A stretch of 64,000 nt of DNA. It comes from Osedax fenrisi. Its lineage: Eukaryota; Annelida; Polychaeta; Sabellida; Siboglinidae. Shown here piece by piece: positions 11,869 through 24,247 of this stretch; positions within the stretch are counted from its first letter, which is position 1; every line of letters begins with the position of its first letter. The notes beneath the pieces were generated by a model. The model was not told the DNA's origin, made no database searches, and worked only from the letters and a program-made list of their open reading frames with translations. Position numbers and translations under genes: made by a program. The stretch covers positions 38,261,045-38,325,044 of the forward strand of contig OZ025244.1 of NCBI GenBank assembly GCA_964019155.1, read 5' to 3'.

Positions 11869-12135
11869 TACAATAATATTCGTATACAAATTAAATTAAT
11901 TTCCACTCATATATGAGTTTGTTATATATTAGGTTGTATAGTTAATACACTGTTCGTACCTATCGGTACAGTACCTAGTGCCACTAGTCTAGTGTTATGT
12001 AGGTGTGTACATACGTGTAACTGTAGTTAGTAACCACTGCATTGATCATGGCTACTGTAACCGGTTTACTATAGTATTTTAATACACATCGTTTTGTATC
12101 TAATATACGTTTATCGATAAACAAACATTCAACAT

Positions 12136-12186
12136 ATAGTTATTATTATTGTTATTGTTATTGTTATTGTTATTGTTATTGTTATG
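12136..12186. repeat. (TTATTG)n microsatellite
   Basis: Six or so ttattg units preceded by ttattatta, within intron 1 of the LRR gene. Confidence 0.85.
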
Positions 12187-12307
12187 ATACGTGAAATAAG
12201 AACATGGCATAAAAAGATTATATATTGTAAAAAGGCGTAATTACTATTAGCTTTAAAGCTAAACTAAATACATATTTATTTAGTAACGACTGAAGTTATT
12301 AATTGTG

Positions 12308-12343
<36 letters not shown>

Positions 12344-12386
12344 TATACATTATTGCTAATATATATTATATTTATACGGGGTTAAA

Positions 12387-12889
<503 letters not shown>

Positions 12890-12933
12890 ATGAATGGGTT
12901 GATTGCGAATACGCTACTGATTAATAGTGAAAC

Positions 12934-13038
12934 CTGTACGAGGGCCTGGCTGTTCGAGTATACGTCTGCATGTGCGGTACGCATCAGTAACAATAGCACA
13001 CACCACATGAGCTTGGTCAGCCAATCAAAACCATTCAT
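12934..13038 (-). CDS. first coding exon of the LRR gene (signal peptide)
   Basis: On the minus strand an ATG at 13,038 opens 35 codons: MNGFDWLTKL, then MWCVLLLLMR, then TAHADVYSNSQALVQ, followed by the donor ACAG|gtttca. This is a textbook signal peptide: a short n-region with a lysine, a hydrophobic core, and a likely cleavage after AHA. The exon ends in phase 0, exactly the phase in which the LRR exon at 9,326 begins (NYTLWL). That LRR exon is the next credible exon downstream, so I join the two. If the joining is wrong, this is still a plausible secreted-protein first exon. Confidence 0.65.
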
Positions 13039-13176
13039 TCTAGGTCGTCGTGTATCGTCCGCGGCTTGTAGATATCGATATTTATTAATTATAAATAAAT
13101 ATTTTAAAATCGTAAATTATCTAATTTAAATCAAATTGTAATGTTTACTCATCTGCGTATTTAGTAAGTTCACTCA

Positions 13177-13656
13177 CCCAGAAAATAGTAATAGCCTCAT
13201 AATAGCAGTATAATAGCATTTTAATAGCCTATAATATTTACATCGTGCTATTATGCATCTATTATGTTGCCATTAAATGTATAGGACCTAAATGTATAAA
13301 CCTAATATGCTGCTATTAATTTTTCATGCTACTTTGCTGCTGTTATGTTGCTATTAAAAGTCTATTATGCAATTATTATGCTGCTATTAATTTTAAAAGT
13401 ATATTATTCTGCTATTATGTTTCTATTATAATAATATAATAGAAGCATAATATACTTTAAAAATTAACAACAGCATAATAATTGCATAATAGACTTTTAA
13501 TATAAACATAACAGCAGCATAATAACATGACAAATTAATAGAAGCATAATAGACATTTAATGGGAACATAATAGCAGCATAATAGCACAATTTAAACATT
13601 TAAGGCTATTAAATATGCTATAAGCTGCTATTATGCGGCTATTACTGTTTGCTGGG
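13177..13656. mobile_element. foldback (palindromic) MITE built from ataatagcagc units
   Basis: The left end cccagaaaatagtaatagcc and the inverted right end cccagcaaacagtaatagcc match at 17 of 20 positions. Between them the two arms are composed of repeated words (taatagcagcataatag, ctgctattatgttgctatta) in opposite orientation meeting near 13,435, so the entire 480 bp can fold back. No protein is encoded and a target duplication is not clear (CA on both sides at best). It lies 140-620 bases upstream of the LRR start codon. Confidence 0.75.
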
Positions 13657-13659
13657 CAG

Positions 13660-14239
13660 GCGAAGCACGCTTTATTAATAATATGAATAACTTCTTTTAC
13701 ACCTTAGAATAATCATGGCATGATACCTAGAGATACATCATATCAGATACATAATAATGTGTATGTAAAGCTATATAACGCTATATAATATTTATATAAG
13801 TGAAATATTTTAATTTTATAATTTTGTTATTGAAATATTTATTGTTTTTTTTCCCATATATGGTATACTTATACCCTAATTCGTACTCTTATAACGTTCT
13901 ATTATACAGTTAATTCAAACGTAAAATTATAGTATTTAATTTAATAATAAATAATAATATATTTTAATTATATATATATGTGTGTGTATATGTGTATATA
14001 TTTTAAAATGTATTGATTCAATATGTATACGTACAACTAGGACAAATATTTACTTTTGATATGATATCATTTCCCAATATATGATATTAGTTTAAATATT
14101 TCTTCTAAATATGATATTTCTTAAAACTATTCTTAGTAGTTTGTTTACGTTTATTTTATTATTTTGAAATGAAAATATTATTAAATTGTTCATAGTGAAA
14201 TTATGTTAACTAACAATACATATTATTGATATATGATGA
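13660..14239. other. AT-rich non-coding stretch
   Basis: No recognisable gene. It contains (AT)/(GT) words around 13,970 and several gatat/atatg inverted words. Confidence 0.5.
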
Positions 14240-15613
14240 TGATAATGATATTAGGTTTATTATGCACTAAAGTATGGTCGTGTCAGACCCATTCTCTCGT
14301 GCGGGAAGAAAATAATAATAAAATAATAGTAATACGATAATAATTTAATAATAATCTACATTGAATATACCATGGACAAAAATAATAAGTGATATATAGA
14401 GGACTATTATATACTACAGTCTACATATGGTGGTCCACCATTGGTGGAGTGTTATATAATAATAAGATAATAATAATACAATAACAATTTAATAATGATA
14501 TACGTTGAATATAACACGGAAAACAATACTAAATTGGATGATTTAATGATTATGGGTAGAGAGAAAATAAGAAGTAAGATTTATAAATCTTTTATGGGAT
14601 CTAATAGAACGAATGGTAGGAGGGAGGGAATTCCATAGGGTTTGACCGGAATTTTTAAAAGCTCTAGAATTTAGGGAAGTTTTACTAGAGTTCTTGGAGA
14701 TAAGTAGAGGAGCATTTTTGTAACGAAGAAAAGGTAATATAGTACGTTTTTTAATTAGATCAGAGATATAGCTAGGGGTGAAAGAATATATTGATTTATG
14801 GATTATAGATAGTATACGTAATTTACACCTGAGGGAGAAGGGTAGCCACATACGAGATGATTGATGAGATGTTGTATTAGAGTGATCCAGTCGTGTTATA
14901 CAGTGAGAGGTACGTATTGAGGAACGGATAATTCGATTAAGTGGAGCAGTAGCTTTAGCAGGAAGTACATTTAATAGGGAAGAACAGTAGTAAATTCGGG
15001 AAAGTATATGAGCATTTATTAGAGTTTTAGTAAGGTTTCTGGAAAGTGATGTCCGTATTTTTTTAATTCTGTAGAGATAAAAGTTGGAGGATTTTGTGAT
15101 GGATGATATATGATTCTTAAATGATAATTTTTCATCAAATACTAATCCTAGGTTTTTCCAGAGGTAATGGTATTATGAGAATTTAATAATGAAAAAAGTA
15201 AACAGTTGAATATCATCAGCAAAAATATGGTAGTGTATATTTGTAAAGATCTTAATTATATCAGCAAGAGGGCGGATATAAATATAAAAGAGGGATGGAC
15301 CTAGAACAGATCCTTGGGGAATACCGTGGTTAAGTGAAGAAAGAGGCGAGTAAGATTTGTCAACCATTTTAATACTAAGACAGATATACCCATCAAAGTA
15401 AGCCGCGAAATTAATATGTTATGTTCCAGGGTATCAAAAGCAGATGAGAGTTCAAGTAAGATTAGCTGGAAACACGTGTTGCTATTTAAGGTATATAATA
15501 TTGTGTGAGTAATACTGAAGAAAGTTGTTTCGGTTGAATGACCCTTATAGTATCCTATAATATCCAAGAAAATAGGAGAAAATAAGCGTGAAAGTGTGTA
15601 ATATAATGATAAA
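14240..15613 (-). pseudogene. older CR1/L2-like LINE, 3' half
   Basis: Minus strand. RT pieces in several frames: GHSTETTFF, LSSAFDTLEHNILISRL, GIPQGSVLGPSLFYIYI and IFADDIQLF (15,660-15,180), then the C-terminal MWLPFSLRCKLRILSIIHK and LWNSLPPTIRSIRSH (14,851-14,543). The 3' UTR carries two tandem copies of about 70 bases (14,310-14,390 and 14,455-14,530) with intervening sequence, then the conserved attctctcgtgcgggaag motif and an (ATC)n tail at about 14,233-14,250. Multiple frameshifts and stops. Its 5' half probably lies at 19.87-21.43 kb, separated by the younger LINE. Confidence 0.8.
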
Positions 15614-15697
15614 GGTAACCTTGTAACCTTGTAACCAATTTGTTTAGACACTGCGATCAACATCAGTAATGAGTTTTCGGCGGTGTATCGTATATTA

Positions 15698-18676
15698 ATT
15701 ATTATAAGCTATATTAAATAGATGTGTTTTCAATTTGACTTTAAAGGTGTGGTCAGAAACTATAGATCTAATTGAGTGAGGTAGGGAGTTCCATAGTTTA
15801 GGTGATATTATAGAAAAAGAAGATTCCTGTTTTTTATTTAGTGATAAAGTTATTGGTATATTTAGTTTGTATTTATGTATTGTTCGTTGTGGTCGGGTAG
15901 ACTTGTAGTTCGTAAGTAGTTAAGTAAGATAGTCAGGTTTATTATTATGAGTGGCATGGTGGGTCAGTAGGAGTAATTTGTATTGTATGCGGTAAGGGAT
16001 GGGTAGCCAGTGAATGGATTTCATATAAGGTGTGATATGTTTTCTTGAGTATTTTTTTATCCTGAAAATGGTTCTGATGGCTCTATATTGTAATTTAGTG
16101 AGCATTTTGATAGTATGTGCTGGGAGTGAATTTAAAGTAGAGTTACAGTAGTCAAGTCGGGGCAGTATTAAGGAAGTAACTAGTAGTTTGGCAAGTTCAG
16201 TAGTTATAGAAGGTCTAATAAGTCGGATCGTATGTAAGGTGTAATTAATGGACTTCGATATATTAGTTATATGTGGTAGATAAGACAGCTTTTGGTCAAG
16301 TGTGAGGCCGAGGTTTTTAGCTTGGTTAGAGTATTCTATAATATGATTATTAATAATAATAGGTGGTATGGAATGATGTCCTGGGGATGTATTTATTAAT
16401 AAAGCTTTTGTTTTAAGGCTATTCAATAGTAGGGAGTTATTTGAAAGCCATTTACTAATGTCATTAATGCATTTATTTATAGTATTTATGTTATTGATTG
16501 GGTCAGGTAAATTACAGTATAGCTGTAAGTCATCCGCATATGAGTGAAAGTGTATATCGGGGTATTCGTCAAGTAAGTAAAGTAAAGGGGAAATATATAT
16601 ATTAAAGAGAATTGGACCTAAAACAGAACCTTGGGGTACACCATGAGTTGTGTGGCGGGGTTCTGTTATGGCGTTATCTATACATATAGAAAAGGATCTG
16701 TTAATTAGGTAGGATGTAAACCAACTAAGGACAGAATATTTAATACCAATGTTCTCTAATCTTCGAATAAGAATATTATGGTCTAACGTATCGAAAGCCG
16801 ACGACAAGTCAAGTAGAATCAGTATGGTGGGAGTATTTTTTGGAAAGAGTAGTATATTGTTTAAAGTATGGAGTAGTGAAGTTTCAGTGCTCTTGTCCGT
16901 TGTATAAGCACTTTGTAATTTATGCAGTATGTTATTATTATTGATGTATGTTCTAAGTTGTTTAGCAATTATTCTTTCAATTGTCTTAGATATGAAAGAA
17001 AGGTTGGATATGGGACGATAATTAGAAAGAGTAGACCTATCAATGGATTGGTTTTTAGGGATGGGAATTACATGGGCATATTTCATGTGGGATGGGAAGA
17101 TACCTGCAGTTAGTGAGCGATCGATAATTTTTTTGTAGAAAGGAGAAAGAAGGGATGAAAGAGAATGTAATAAACATAATGGAATTGGGTCTAGTTTACA
17201 TGTAGATTTAACTGTTAATAAAAGATTATTGATATTGATAATGGTTGGTAATGAAAAAGTGGAAAATGAGTATATTGGGATTGATATTGGTGGTATACAG
17301 GGTCGAGGGAGAGTATCTATAATTAATGATGTTTTTATGTAAAAGTAAGAGTCAAAGTTAGTCGCATTAGTTAAAGGGGAGTTATCAGGCAGTATTCGTT
17401 TAGTCAGTTTTCCTAGTAGTGTTGACGATATTCTAAATAATTTCTTAGTATCTTTTCCAGCTGATTTAATTTGATCTATGTAATATTTATTTTTAGCAGT
17501 TTTTATTAATTTTCTATAATTAGAAAGTGAATGTTTAAAAATATTTAAATCATTTTCGCTTTTGGATTTTCGCCAATTCCTTTCTTTAATTCTAAGTGAG
17601 CGTTTTGCTGTGTGTAACGAATTATTGAACCATAACGTATTATGTCGAGCTGTATAAGTTTTAGTGATAATAGGGGCATGTTTATCTAGGACAAGAGTAA
17701 GGTTACTATCAAAGCTGTCTATATGAGATGAATCTGTTATATTGTTGTACAAAATGTTGAAGTCATTTATAAAATTAGCAATATTTATATTATCTAATTT
17801 TCTGTAGTGAACTTTCTTGGATGTTCTGATTGGTTTAGGGATATGTAGGGAGCAGCTAACAAGGTGGTGGTCAGTGATTAAACTATGAACATTAGTATTA
17901 GAAATTATATTCGAAGATGTGTTAGATATAATTAGGTCTAATATGTTTCCAGATGAATGTGTGGAAGACTTGACATGTTGTAAGAAATTATGACAATTTA
18001 TGATATTAATAAATTTATTTGAATTATGTGAGTTTGGTAAAATTGGTATATTGAAATCACCAGGTAGTATACTGTTGGTGGAGATCATAGACAATAGGTT
18101 GTCAATTTCATCGATGAAGTAAGGAATTGAATTATTAGGAGGTCTATAAATTGTTATAATAGTAAGTGGTTGTGATTTAGGAGGGTGAAAGGTACATGAG
18201 AAGGCTTCTGAATTATCAAGTGATAGGTCACTTGACTGTATTAGTTTCAAGGCATTTGAATATAGCACACCGACACCGCCACCATAGTGTGGGCCGGGGC
18301 GTGGTAGGTGAATAAAGTTAGTAGTTGGGGTATTAAGGGATGCAATTATGGCTAGATCCTTGATAGAAAGCCAAGTTTCTGTTATACATAAAATATCTAT
18401 CTTAGTATCATGAAATATATTTAAAATAATATCTACTTTATTTCTAATGGAACAAGCGTTAAGTGTTGCTACCTTTAGTAATGGAGAAGAAAATAAACGT
18501 TTAGTTGATGGTAATAATGTTGGTGATGAAGATATATATGACGGTATATGTGATGAGGATAGTAGGTTTGATGGTGATAGTTGTGATTCACTAGATGTTA
18601 TAGGTTGTGCAGATAGAGGTGAAAGTGGAGATTGGTGATTGGTTTGAGATAATGATGGAATAGGAGTGGTTGAATG
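15698..18676 (-). CDS. LINE ORF2: APE endonuclease and reverse transcriptase (one internal stop)
   Basis: The frame is open upward from a TAA at 15,920-15,922 to the TGA that ends ORF1, about 2,750 bases. Endonuclease motifs: NACSIRNKV, CITETWLS (near 18,380), PGDFNIP and LITDHHLVSC (the SDH box reads TDH). Reverse transcriptase: SNYRPISNLS, LDLSSAFDTLDHNIL, GVPQGSVLGPILFNIYISPL, HSYADDLQLY, then RLDYCNS and IHWLPIPYRI. Past the TAA the same frame continues with PKLWNSLPHSIRS to a TAA near 15,698, so that stop truncates the last 75 codons. There is no ATG near the start of the frame; translation would need readthrough or re-initiation after ORF1. It would nick target DNA and copy LINE RNA in the nucleus. 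Confidence 0.9.
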
Positions 18677-19744
18677 TCATTGTGAAGATTGATGTGATGA
18701 CTGAGAATTACTGATTGATGAATTCAGTGAATTGGTATTTAATCTATATGCATTGTAGGATGTAGACCATGTATTGTATGTGTCATTTGATATATAAATT
18801 GGGTTCTTATTCCAGTCTATCTTGGAGTTGGTCAAATGACGAAGTTCAAAGGAGTTAGTGTAGTCATTGAAGGTACATTTGATATTAGATGGGGCTAGGT
18901 TAGATTTTGTTGCATGGAAAAGAACTCTACCATGTGTTCGCTCAGTGATAGATCGTTCAGCACGAATGTATAGGTGATTGTATATTGAGTTACTGCGGAT
19001 GAATGGAATTTTGGAGTAAAAGTAAGAACACTGACTTGGTGTATTAAAGAAAATAATAACAGTTGCATTAGAAAAATTATATGATTTTAGAGCATGTGTA
19101 GGTATATTGATGTAAGTGAGTAATTCTAGAAGAAATTCACGAGATTTTTCAGATGGTTTAATATGCTCAATAACTACAGAAAAGGGGGATGGGTGGTTAG
19201 GTGAATAATGGTTGGTAGTGGAAGACGGATTAGGGACTGGTCTAAAATGAGTTGGTAATTTACCGACAAGAAAGTTAATAAGTGGAGTATTGGGGGGGTT
19301 ATTAATTCTTTTCCATGCAATTTTATCAGATTTGGGGGGGAGTAAGGGAGGTATGCATGAGCGGTGAAGGTTATTAAACGAGGGGGGTTTAGCTACGGAA
19401 GTGATGGATTGTAATCGTTTAGTGGCAACAGGGGAAAAAGTGGGTAGTGGTAGTGCAGGTACAGGGGAGTGATTGTTAAAGATGGGAGGTGAGCTCATGG
19501 GAGAGGTTTGGGAGGAGCTATTGGAGAATATCTTACGTTGGGACGGTCTAGAGTCAGTTCTACAGTTGGTACAAAACCAGTAGAAACCAGATTTTTGGAG
19601 GGCAGTCATTTTGTTTAGTGTAGATTTGGGGAGTTTGGAACATGATTGGCAAAGCCACTTACGGCAATGGTCACATTCCGTAAGTGAAGTGGCGATAGTG
19701 TTACATGAGGAGCATGTGAAGTCAGTGTTGGTGGAATCAGTCAT
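18677..19744 (-). CDS. LINE ORF1 with PHD-like zinc finger
   Basis: 355 codons from ATG to TGA. The N-terminus has paired cysteines at residues 11/14, 24/27, 32/35 and 58/61 (FTCSSC, CDHCRKWLCQSC, WFCTNC), the spacing of a PHD-like finger, common in ORF1 of CR1 and L2 group LINEs. A low-complexity proline/serine linker (about 65-195) follows, then a C-terminal domain (PSEKSREFLLELLTYINI, ITERTHGRVLFHA). ORF1 proteins bind the LINE RNA as a particle. The stop is a single TGA after which ORF2 continues in the same frame. Confidence 0.85.
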   Translation of the reverse strand: MTDSTNTDFTCSSCNTIATSLTECDHCRKWLCQSCSKLPKSTLNKMTALQKSGFYWFCTNCRTDSRPSQRKIFSNSSSQTSPMSSPPIFNNHSPVPALPLPTFSPVATKRLQSITSVAKPPSFNNLHRSCIPPLLPPKSDKIAWKRINNPPNTPLINFLVGKLPTHFRPVPNPSSTTNHYSPNHPSPFSVVIEHIKPSEKSREFLLELLTYINIPTHALKSYNFSNATVIIFFNTPSQCSYFYSKIPFIRSNSIYNHLYIRAERSITERTHGRVLFHATKSNLAPSNIKCTFNDYTNSFELRHLTNSKIDWNKNPIYISNDTYNTWSTSYNAYRLNTNSLNSSISNSQSSHQSSQ

Positions 19745-19869
19745 AATCGGGGGTAGAAGTAGTTTAGTGGTAGTAAATGGTAATAAATATTGGACTTAGC
19801 TTGATTATAGGTAATAAAGTTAAAATTAAATAATTAAAAATTTTTAATTTAAAAGTTGTTGTTGTTATT

Positions 19870-21430
19870 GTTGCGTTGTCATGCGAACGTGAACTATGAA
19901 GAAAAGATTGGTAGATAATTTTATTTGCCATTTTAAATAATTTACGAGGATCGGTGGAGATCAATGCTATATTTTTGTTATATTAGATGGATTTTGAGCG
20001 AGATATAGTATATTTGTAATTTTGTGTAGTTAGTGACTGAGCTAATTTTGTTTCAGTAGAAAGATTTTTAAGAAATTTATTCTAAAATTTGCGAATACTC
20101 TTCTTGAAGTTAAAAAGTTCGTGAGAGAACTAGGGAGGAAAAGGGCGGTGGTAATTAATGCAGTTTTTATATATGAATGTATATTGATAATATTTAGAAG
20201 AGTGGAGTTTAGGAGTACCGGACAGAGGGAAGTATGAGAAGATATCTCAGTTTTTATATTTTTACAAATCTTGGTAGGTCAATAGACTTAAAATCTATAT
20301 ATGTAATACGTTTTCGTTTAATCTTTGTGAATTTTAGATTTATAGAGAATTCAACAATAAAATAATCCGTTATAGTTCAATTTGTTGAAAGGAGTTAAAG
20401 TTTTACATTCAATAAGAGTACTGGATAGGGGTGTACATATCATATCAAGTGTATTGCCACTGGAATGGGTAGGAAATGATATATTTTGGCACAAGGAAAG
20501 AGACTCAGTTATTAGTTTAAAGTCACCATGGGGAAGTTGGGAGAATTAAAGTGATATTTTAAGTCACCAAGAATTATTGGTAGATAGGATGAAGATAAAG
20601 GAAGATTATGGATAAAATCATAAAACTCATCAAAGAAATAAACGTTTTTAGGTTTTGGGGGATGATAGATTACGGTGAGATTTAGAGTTAATTTAGGAAG
20701 CTTAAGTTTCAGTGAAAGACAATCACTATATGTTAAGGGAGGGAGTTAAATGGATATAGGTACAAATCATTAAGTATAATAAATCCTACTACACCATCAT
20801 GGCTCGTTTGTCGTGGATAGAGATAGAGTGTATATCCAAAGTCCAAGATGGATGCAAATATGTCAGAGTCATCATTAGAAATCCATGTCTCAGTCAATGC
20901 GATTATAATACAAAATTTAAATTTAAGGTACGGGAACAGAAAGGATATATTTGATCTCAAGGAGCGAATATTGATCAAGGCTATATTAGAGGATATTCAG
21001 GCTTGAGAGGATGAATTATTTATAAATAATTTGTTATAGTGATCAAAAGAATCAAACCATTTTGTTAGATCAGATTCAGGAATGAGAAAAGGGGGATATG
21101 CAAGAGGATTATTTTTATCCCTTAGTTCAAATGTTTGAGAACGATTATTGAAAAATACTTTATGCGAAATGGACGTGCGTTTTTGTTTTAGGACATGATA
21201 TAGTACCTTACCAAGAAGTCTAGTAGAGTCTGGTAAATAATTACGAATACAGATATACTTAAAATTACTATGTGGTGAGATCTTTAGAATGGAGGAGACG
21301 CATATCTCACTAGTAGAAATATTAGTGAAACGCGAGATAGCAGTACTGGTAAGAAATGAGGCAGAAGTAATATAAGAATGGGGAAGTTTTATATAGTGAA
21401 TTAATGATACTATGAAATAATAGTTAACTT
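19870..21430 (-). pseudogene. older LINE, 5' half (endonuclease region)
   Basis: Minus strand, several frames. MINIRSLRSNISFLFPYLKF followed by ALTETWISNDDSDIF (20,978-20,733) is the APE endonuclease start; a degraded GDFN-like region lies near 20,560; STDPRKLFKMANKI (19,960-19,900) is the segment that precedes the RT in CR1-group elements. Stops and frameshifts are frequent. The coding order continues in the RT fragment at 15.6-14.5 kb, so the two are probably one element interrupted by the LINE between them, with about 150 residues lost. Confidence 0.7.
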
Positions 21431-21441
21431 CAGAAGGAAGA

Positions 21442-21486
<45 letters not shown>
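21442..21486. repeat. (AT)n microsatellite
   Basis: About 45 bases of alternating AT adjoining the left end of the MITE at 21,492. Confidence 0.9.
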
Positions 21487-21491
<5 letters not shown>

Positions 21492-21974
21492 GGGGAAAGT
21501 CCCATATTACCTACCCCTCTTATTACTGACCCACCCGCGTATCTCAATAACTTTAAAATATATGAAAAATCATTAAAAATTATATATATAAATAAAATAT
21601 TAGTAATGTAATGGTAATATGAATAAGTATTATAATTATCAAAATATTCAATCATACAATTGTAATTTTATAAAATGTAATATTCTGGTTTTACTTTTTA
21701 AATATTTGATTAATACTTTTTTTAAATCATTGTATCAAACGTAATGCATAATGTTAATATTACAATTGTAAATAAATTTTTATAAAAATTATAAAAAAAT
21801 AATTTAATTTTAATAACTATTTACCAATATATCTTAATTATAGCAACCTTTAAGATTTTCCTATTACCGACCCCCTAAATTACCCTAATACTGACCCCAT
21901 GTGATTTATAATATCAAATCAAAATATTCAAATCAAAATAATAATTTAGAGGTCGTTAATAGGAGACTTTCCCC
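21492..21974. mobile_element. MITE with ggggaaagtc ends and TA target duplication
   Basis: The left end ggggaaagtcccatattacc and the inverted right end ggggaaagtctcctattaac are flanked by TA on both sides (21,490-91 and 21,975-76). Internal words tgaccc / gacccc recur. At 483 bp with no open frame it is a non-autonomous element. The TA duplication suggests Tc1/mariner-type mobilisation. Confidence 0.75.
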
Positions 21975-21979
21975 TACTA

Positions 21980-23445
21980 TTTCACCCGACTTATTTGTAT
22001 TACAGAAACTTGGACTAAACTTCTAGTAATCAGCCTATTCACTTACCTTACCATACTTTACCATGTAGAGATTTCTCGGCAATATTCCACAACCTTCCTC
22101 CAACCATCTCTATCTTTCATCGCCTTTTTTATATCGTTAAAATCTATTTACAGTGACTACATATTCCACCATTGTCTACGGACAACAATATATTTGGTGT
22201 TGGAATTATTATCAGAAAGTTCTTTCAGGCTGTAATTATAAAAGAGATCGCATAAAATGATTCTCAATGCATTATAGTTAAAATAATAATATGACTACAA
22301 CGATATTTATAATATACAGACAACCTAATTCTACTTAACCGAATTTTATCAGACTACTATAACTACTTTACAAACTGTCCAATTGATAACGATACAATAA
22401 TACTTGGTTATTTCAATATAAAGATGAAGTTAACTACACACGATTATATTGAATTCAATAAAATATAAAACACTTTAAATCAGAAACAACATATTAAATT
22501 CCCAACTCATATACTAGGAAACATACTCTGGTATAACAAATCTCTAATTTTATTTAAAATAATCTTGGGAAAAAAGAAAATTTAATAATTCTACTAATAA
22601 TTTTAACAGATTTATCACATTAAGGTCAACTTGTCCATGAATTAATAACTTATACACATCTATACTATAATAATAAACTATTTAAATGTACTAAGAAAAA
22701 CTTTCAAAATATCATACAAGCTATCATACAAGATATCATACAAGCTATTATACAAATTTGTATACAAAAATATTAAAATCAATATTAACGATATTCAATT
22801 TACTGCAGACGATGAGATTCCTCAAACTATTTTACTTCTAAAATCATTGATATACGATAAAAGAAATAAATATGACAAAAAATCAAATAATAACCCATAT
22901 AGGACTACTTATGACCTACTTGTGACCCACCACTTACCGACTGTACCCAATTATCCTATTTTAGATACACTACTGATGACGCTATTTCTACTCTTATCCA
23001 GCAAACTAATGCACCTTCAATACTCGATAATATCCCCACAACTATACTTTAAAAATAATTAATCATTTAATTTCTCCAATAATACGACAATTATTTAACG
23101 ACTCTTATAAAAATGAATACAATACCACCATATTTCAAATAATCTTCCATAACTCCTAGAATGAAGAAACGTAATATGGATATTAATGTTCTATCAAATT
23201 ATAGGCTTATTTCTAAATTAAATATTGGCTAAAATATTCGAATGAATAATTATTAAACTATTAGCTAACACCTACATAATAACAGTCTTTTTAATAAATA
23301 TAAATCTGGATATACTTTTAAACCGACTAAAACTACTAAAAATTTACAACGATGCATTAAATATACTGAAAAATAGGACTTACTAACCGAACATACAACA
23401 TACAACTAAAATTAGTATCCTCAAATAAACCCCTCATTTATACTA
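21980..23445 (+). pseudogene. decayed CR1/L2-like LINE
   Basis: Plus strand fragments in different frames: LICITETWTK near 21,985 (endonuclease), IILGYFNI near 22,405 (GDFN-like), and VLSNYRLISKLNI near 23,190 (RT motif SNYRPIS). Many stops and indels. It is immediately right of the TA-flanked MITE. Confidence 0.6.
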
Positions 23446-24120
23446 TTGTTGATACCTTGCTGTATTCCTTATATCACTCCATTATCTAGAATATTACTAA
23501 ATTACCATGAAATCATATATTATTTATATTCTGGAATATCCTCATATATATCCTCCATAATGCTGGTGATATTATTTATATATATATATAATAATATGTA
23601 CTTGTATATATAGAGTATACTTTATGAAATTCTAGATACATGCATTATAATATATAGTTCAGTGAACAGTTATATTATATATTTAGGTTACTATAGGCCT
23701 ATTCAAAAGGATACAATTACAATTAAATTAATTTAACAATACCATTACAATTCACCATATAATTAAATATCTTATTATGCAATACATTTTTTTATTTATC
23801 ATTTGAGTTTACAATTTTATTTCTATGGAAATCGATTATTTTGATATAAATTTATCGTTTATTTTAACATTCCTACAATAATATTCATATTAACGTGTAC
23901 ACGGCATACTTCTACACCGGAATAACACCTCTGTACTGTGTAATCACTAGTCTATTATTTATATTGATCATAATCAATATTAGTAATCGATCATTTTTAT
24001 ATTTAATTATTAAATATGCCAAATATGCTAATTATAATATGTTCTCTTCAAAAAATGAATTTATATAAAATACATTTAAAAATAACTGGTAATAATAAAA
24101 TAAGGGTAGGTAATAATCTT

Positions 24121-24157
<37 letters not shown>

Positions 24158-24240
24158 TATACCCTTGGGTTAATTGAATAAGTAGGGTATGTATGTAATT
24201 CGGGGGTTGACGTGATGAATGGCCAGGTGGGTAGCATTAG
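23446..24240. other. AT-rich non-coding stretch with (AT)n
   Basis: No gene found. An (AT)n tract lies at 24,126-24,152. Confidence 0.5.
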
Positions 24241-24247
24241 TGTTGGA

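Larger units (their letters stand above)
15614..19860 (-). mobile_element. near full-length CR1/L2-like LINE
   Basis: Minus strand. It has ORF1 (19,744-18,677), ORF2 (18,676 to about 15,700), an 80-base 3' UTR, and a 3' end of tandem 8-mers (ggttacaaggttacaaggtt, about 15,614-15,640). Short UTRs ending in an 8-bp microsatellite are a hallmark of the CR1 group. A proline/serine-rich ORF1 with a zinc finger, an APE-type endonuclease and an RT complete the layout. The 5' UTR boundary near 19.8 kb is approximate. The copy appears inserted into an older LINE. Confidence 0.85.
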
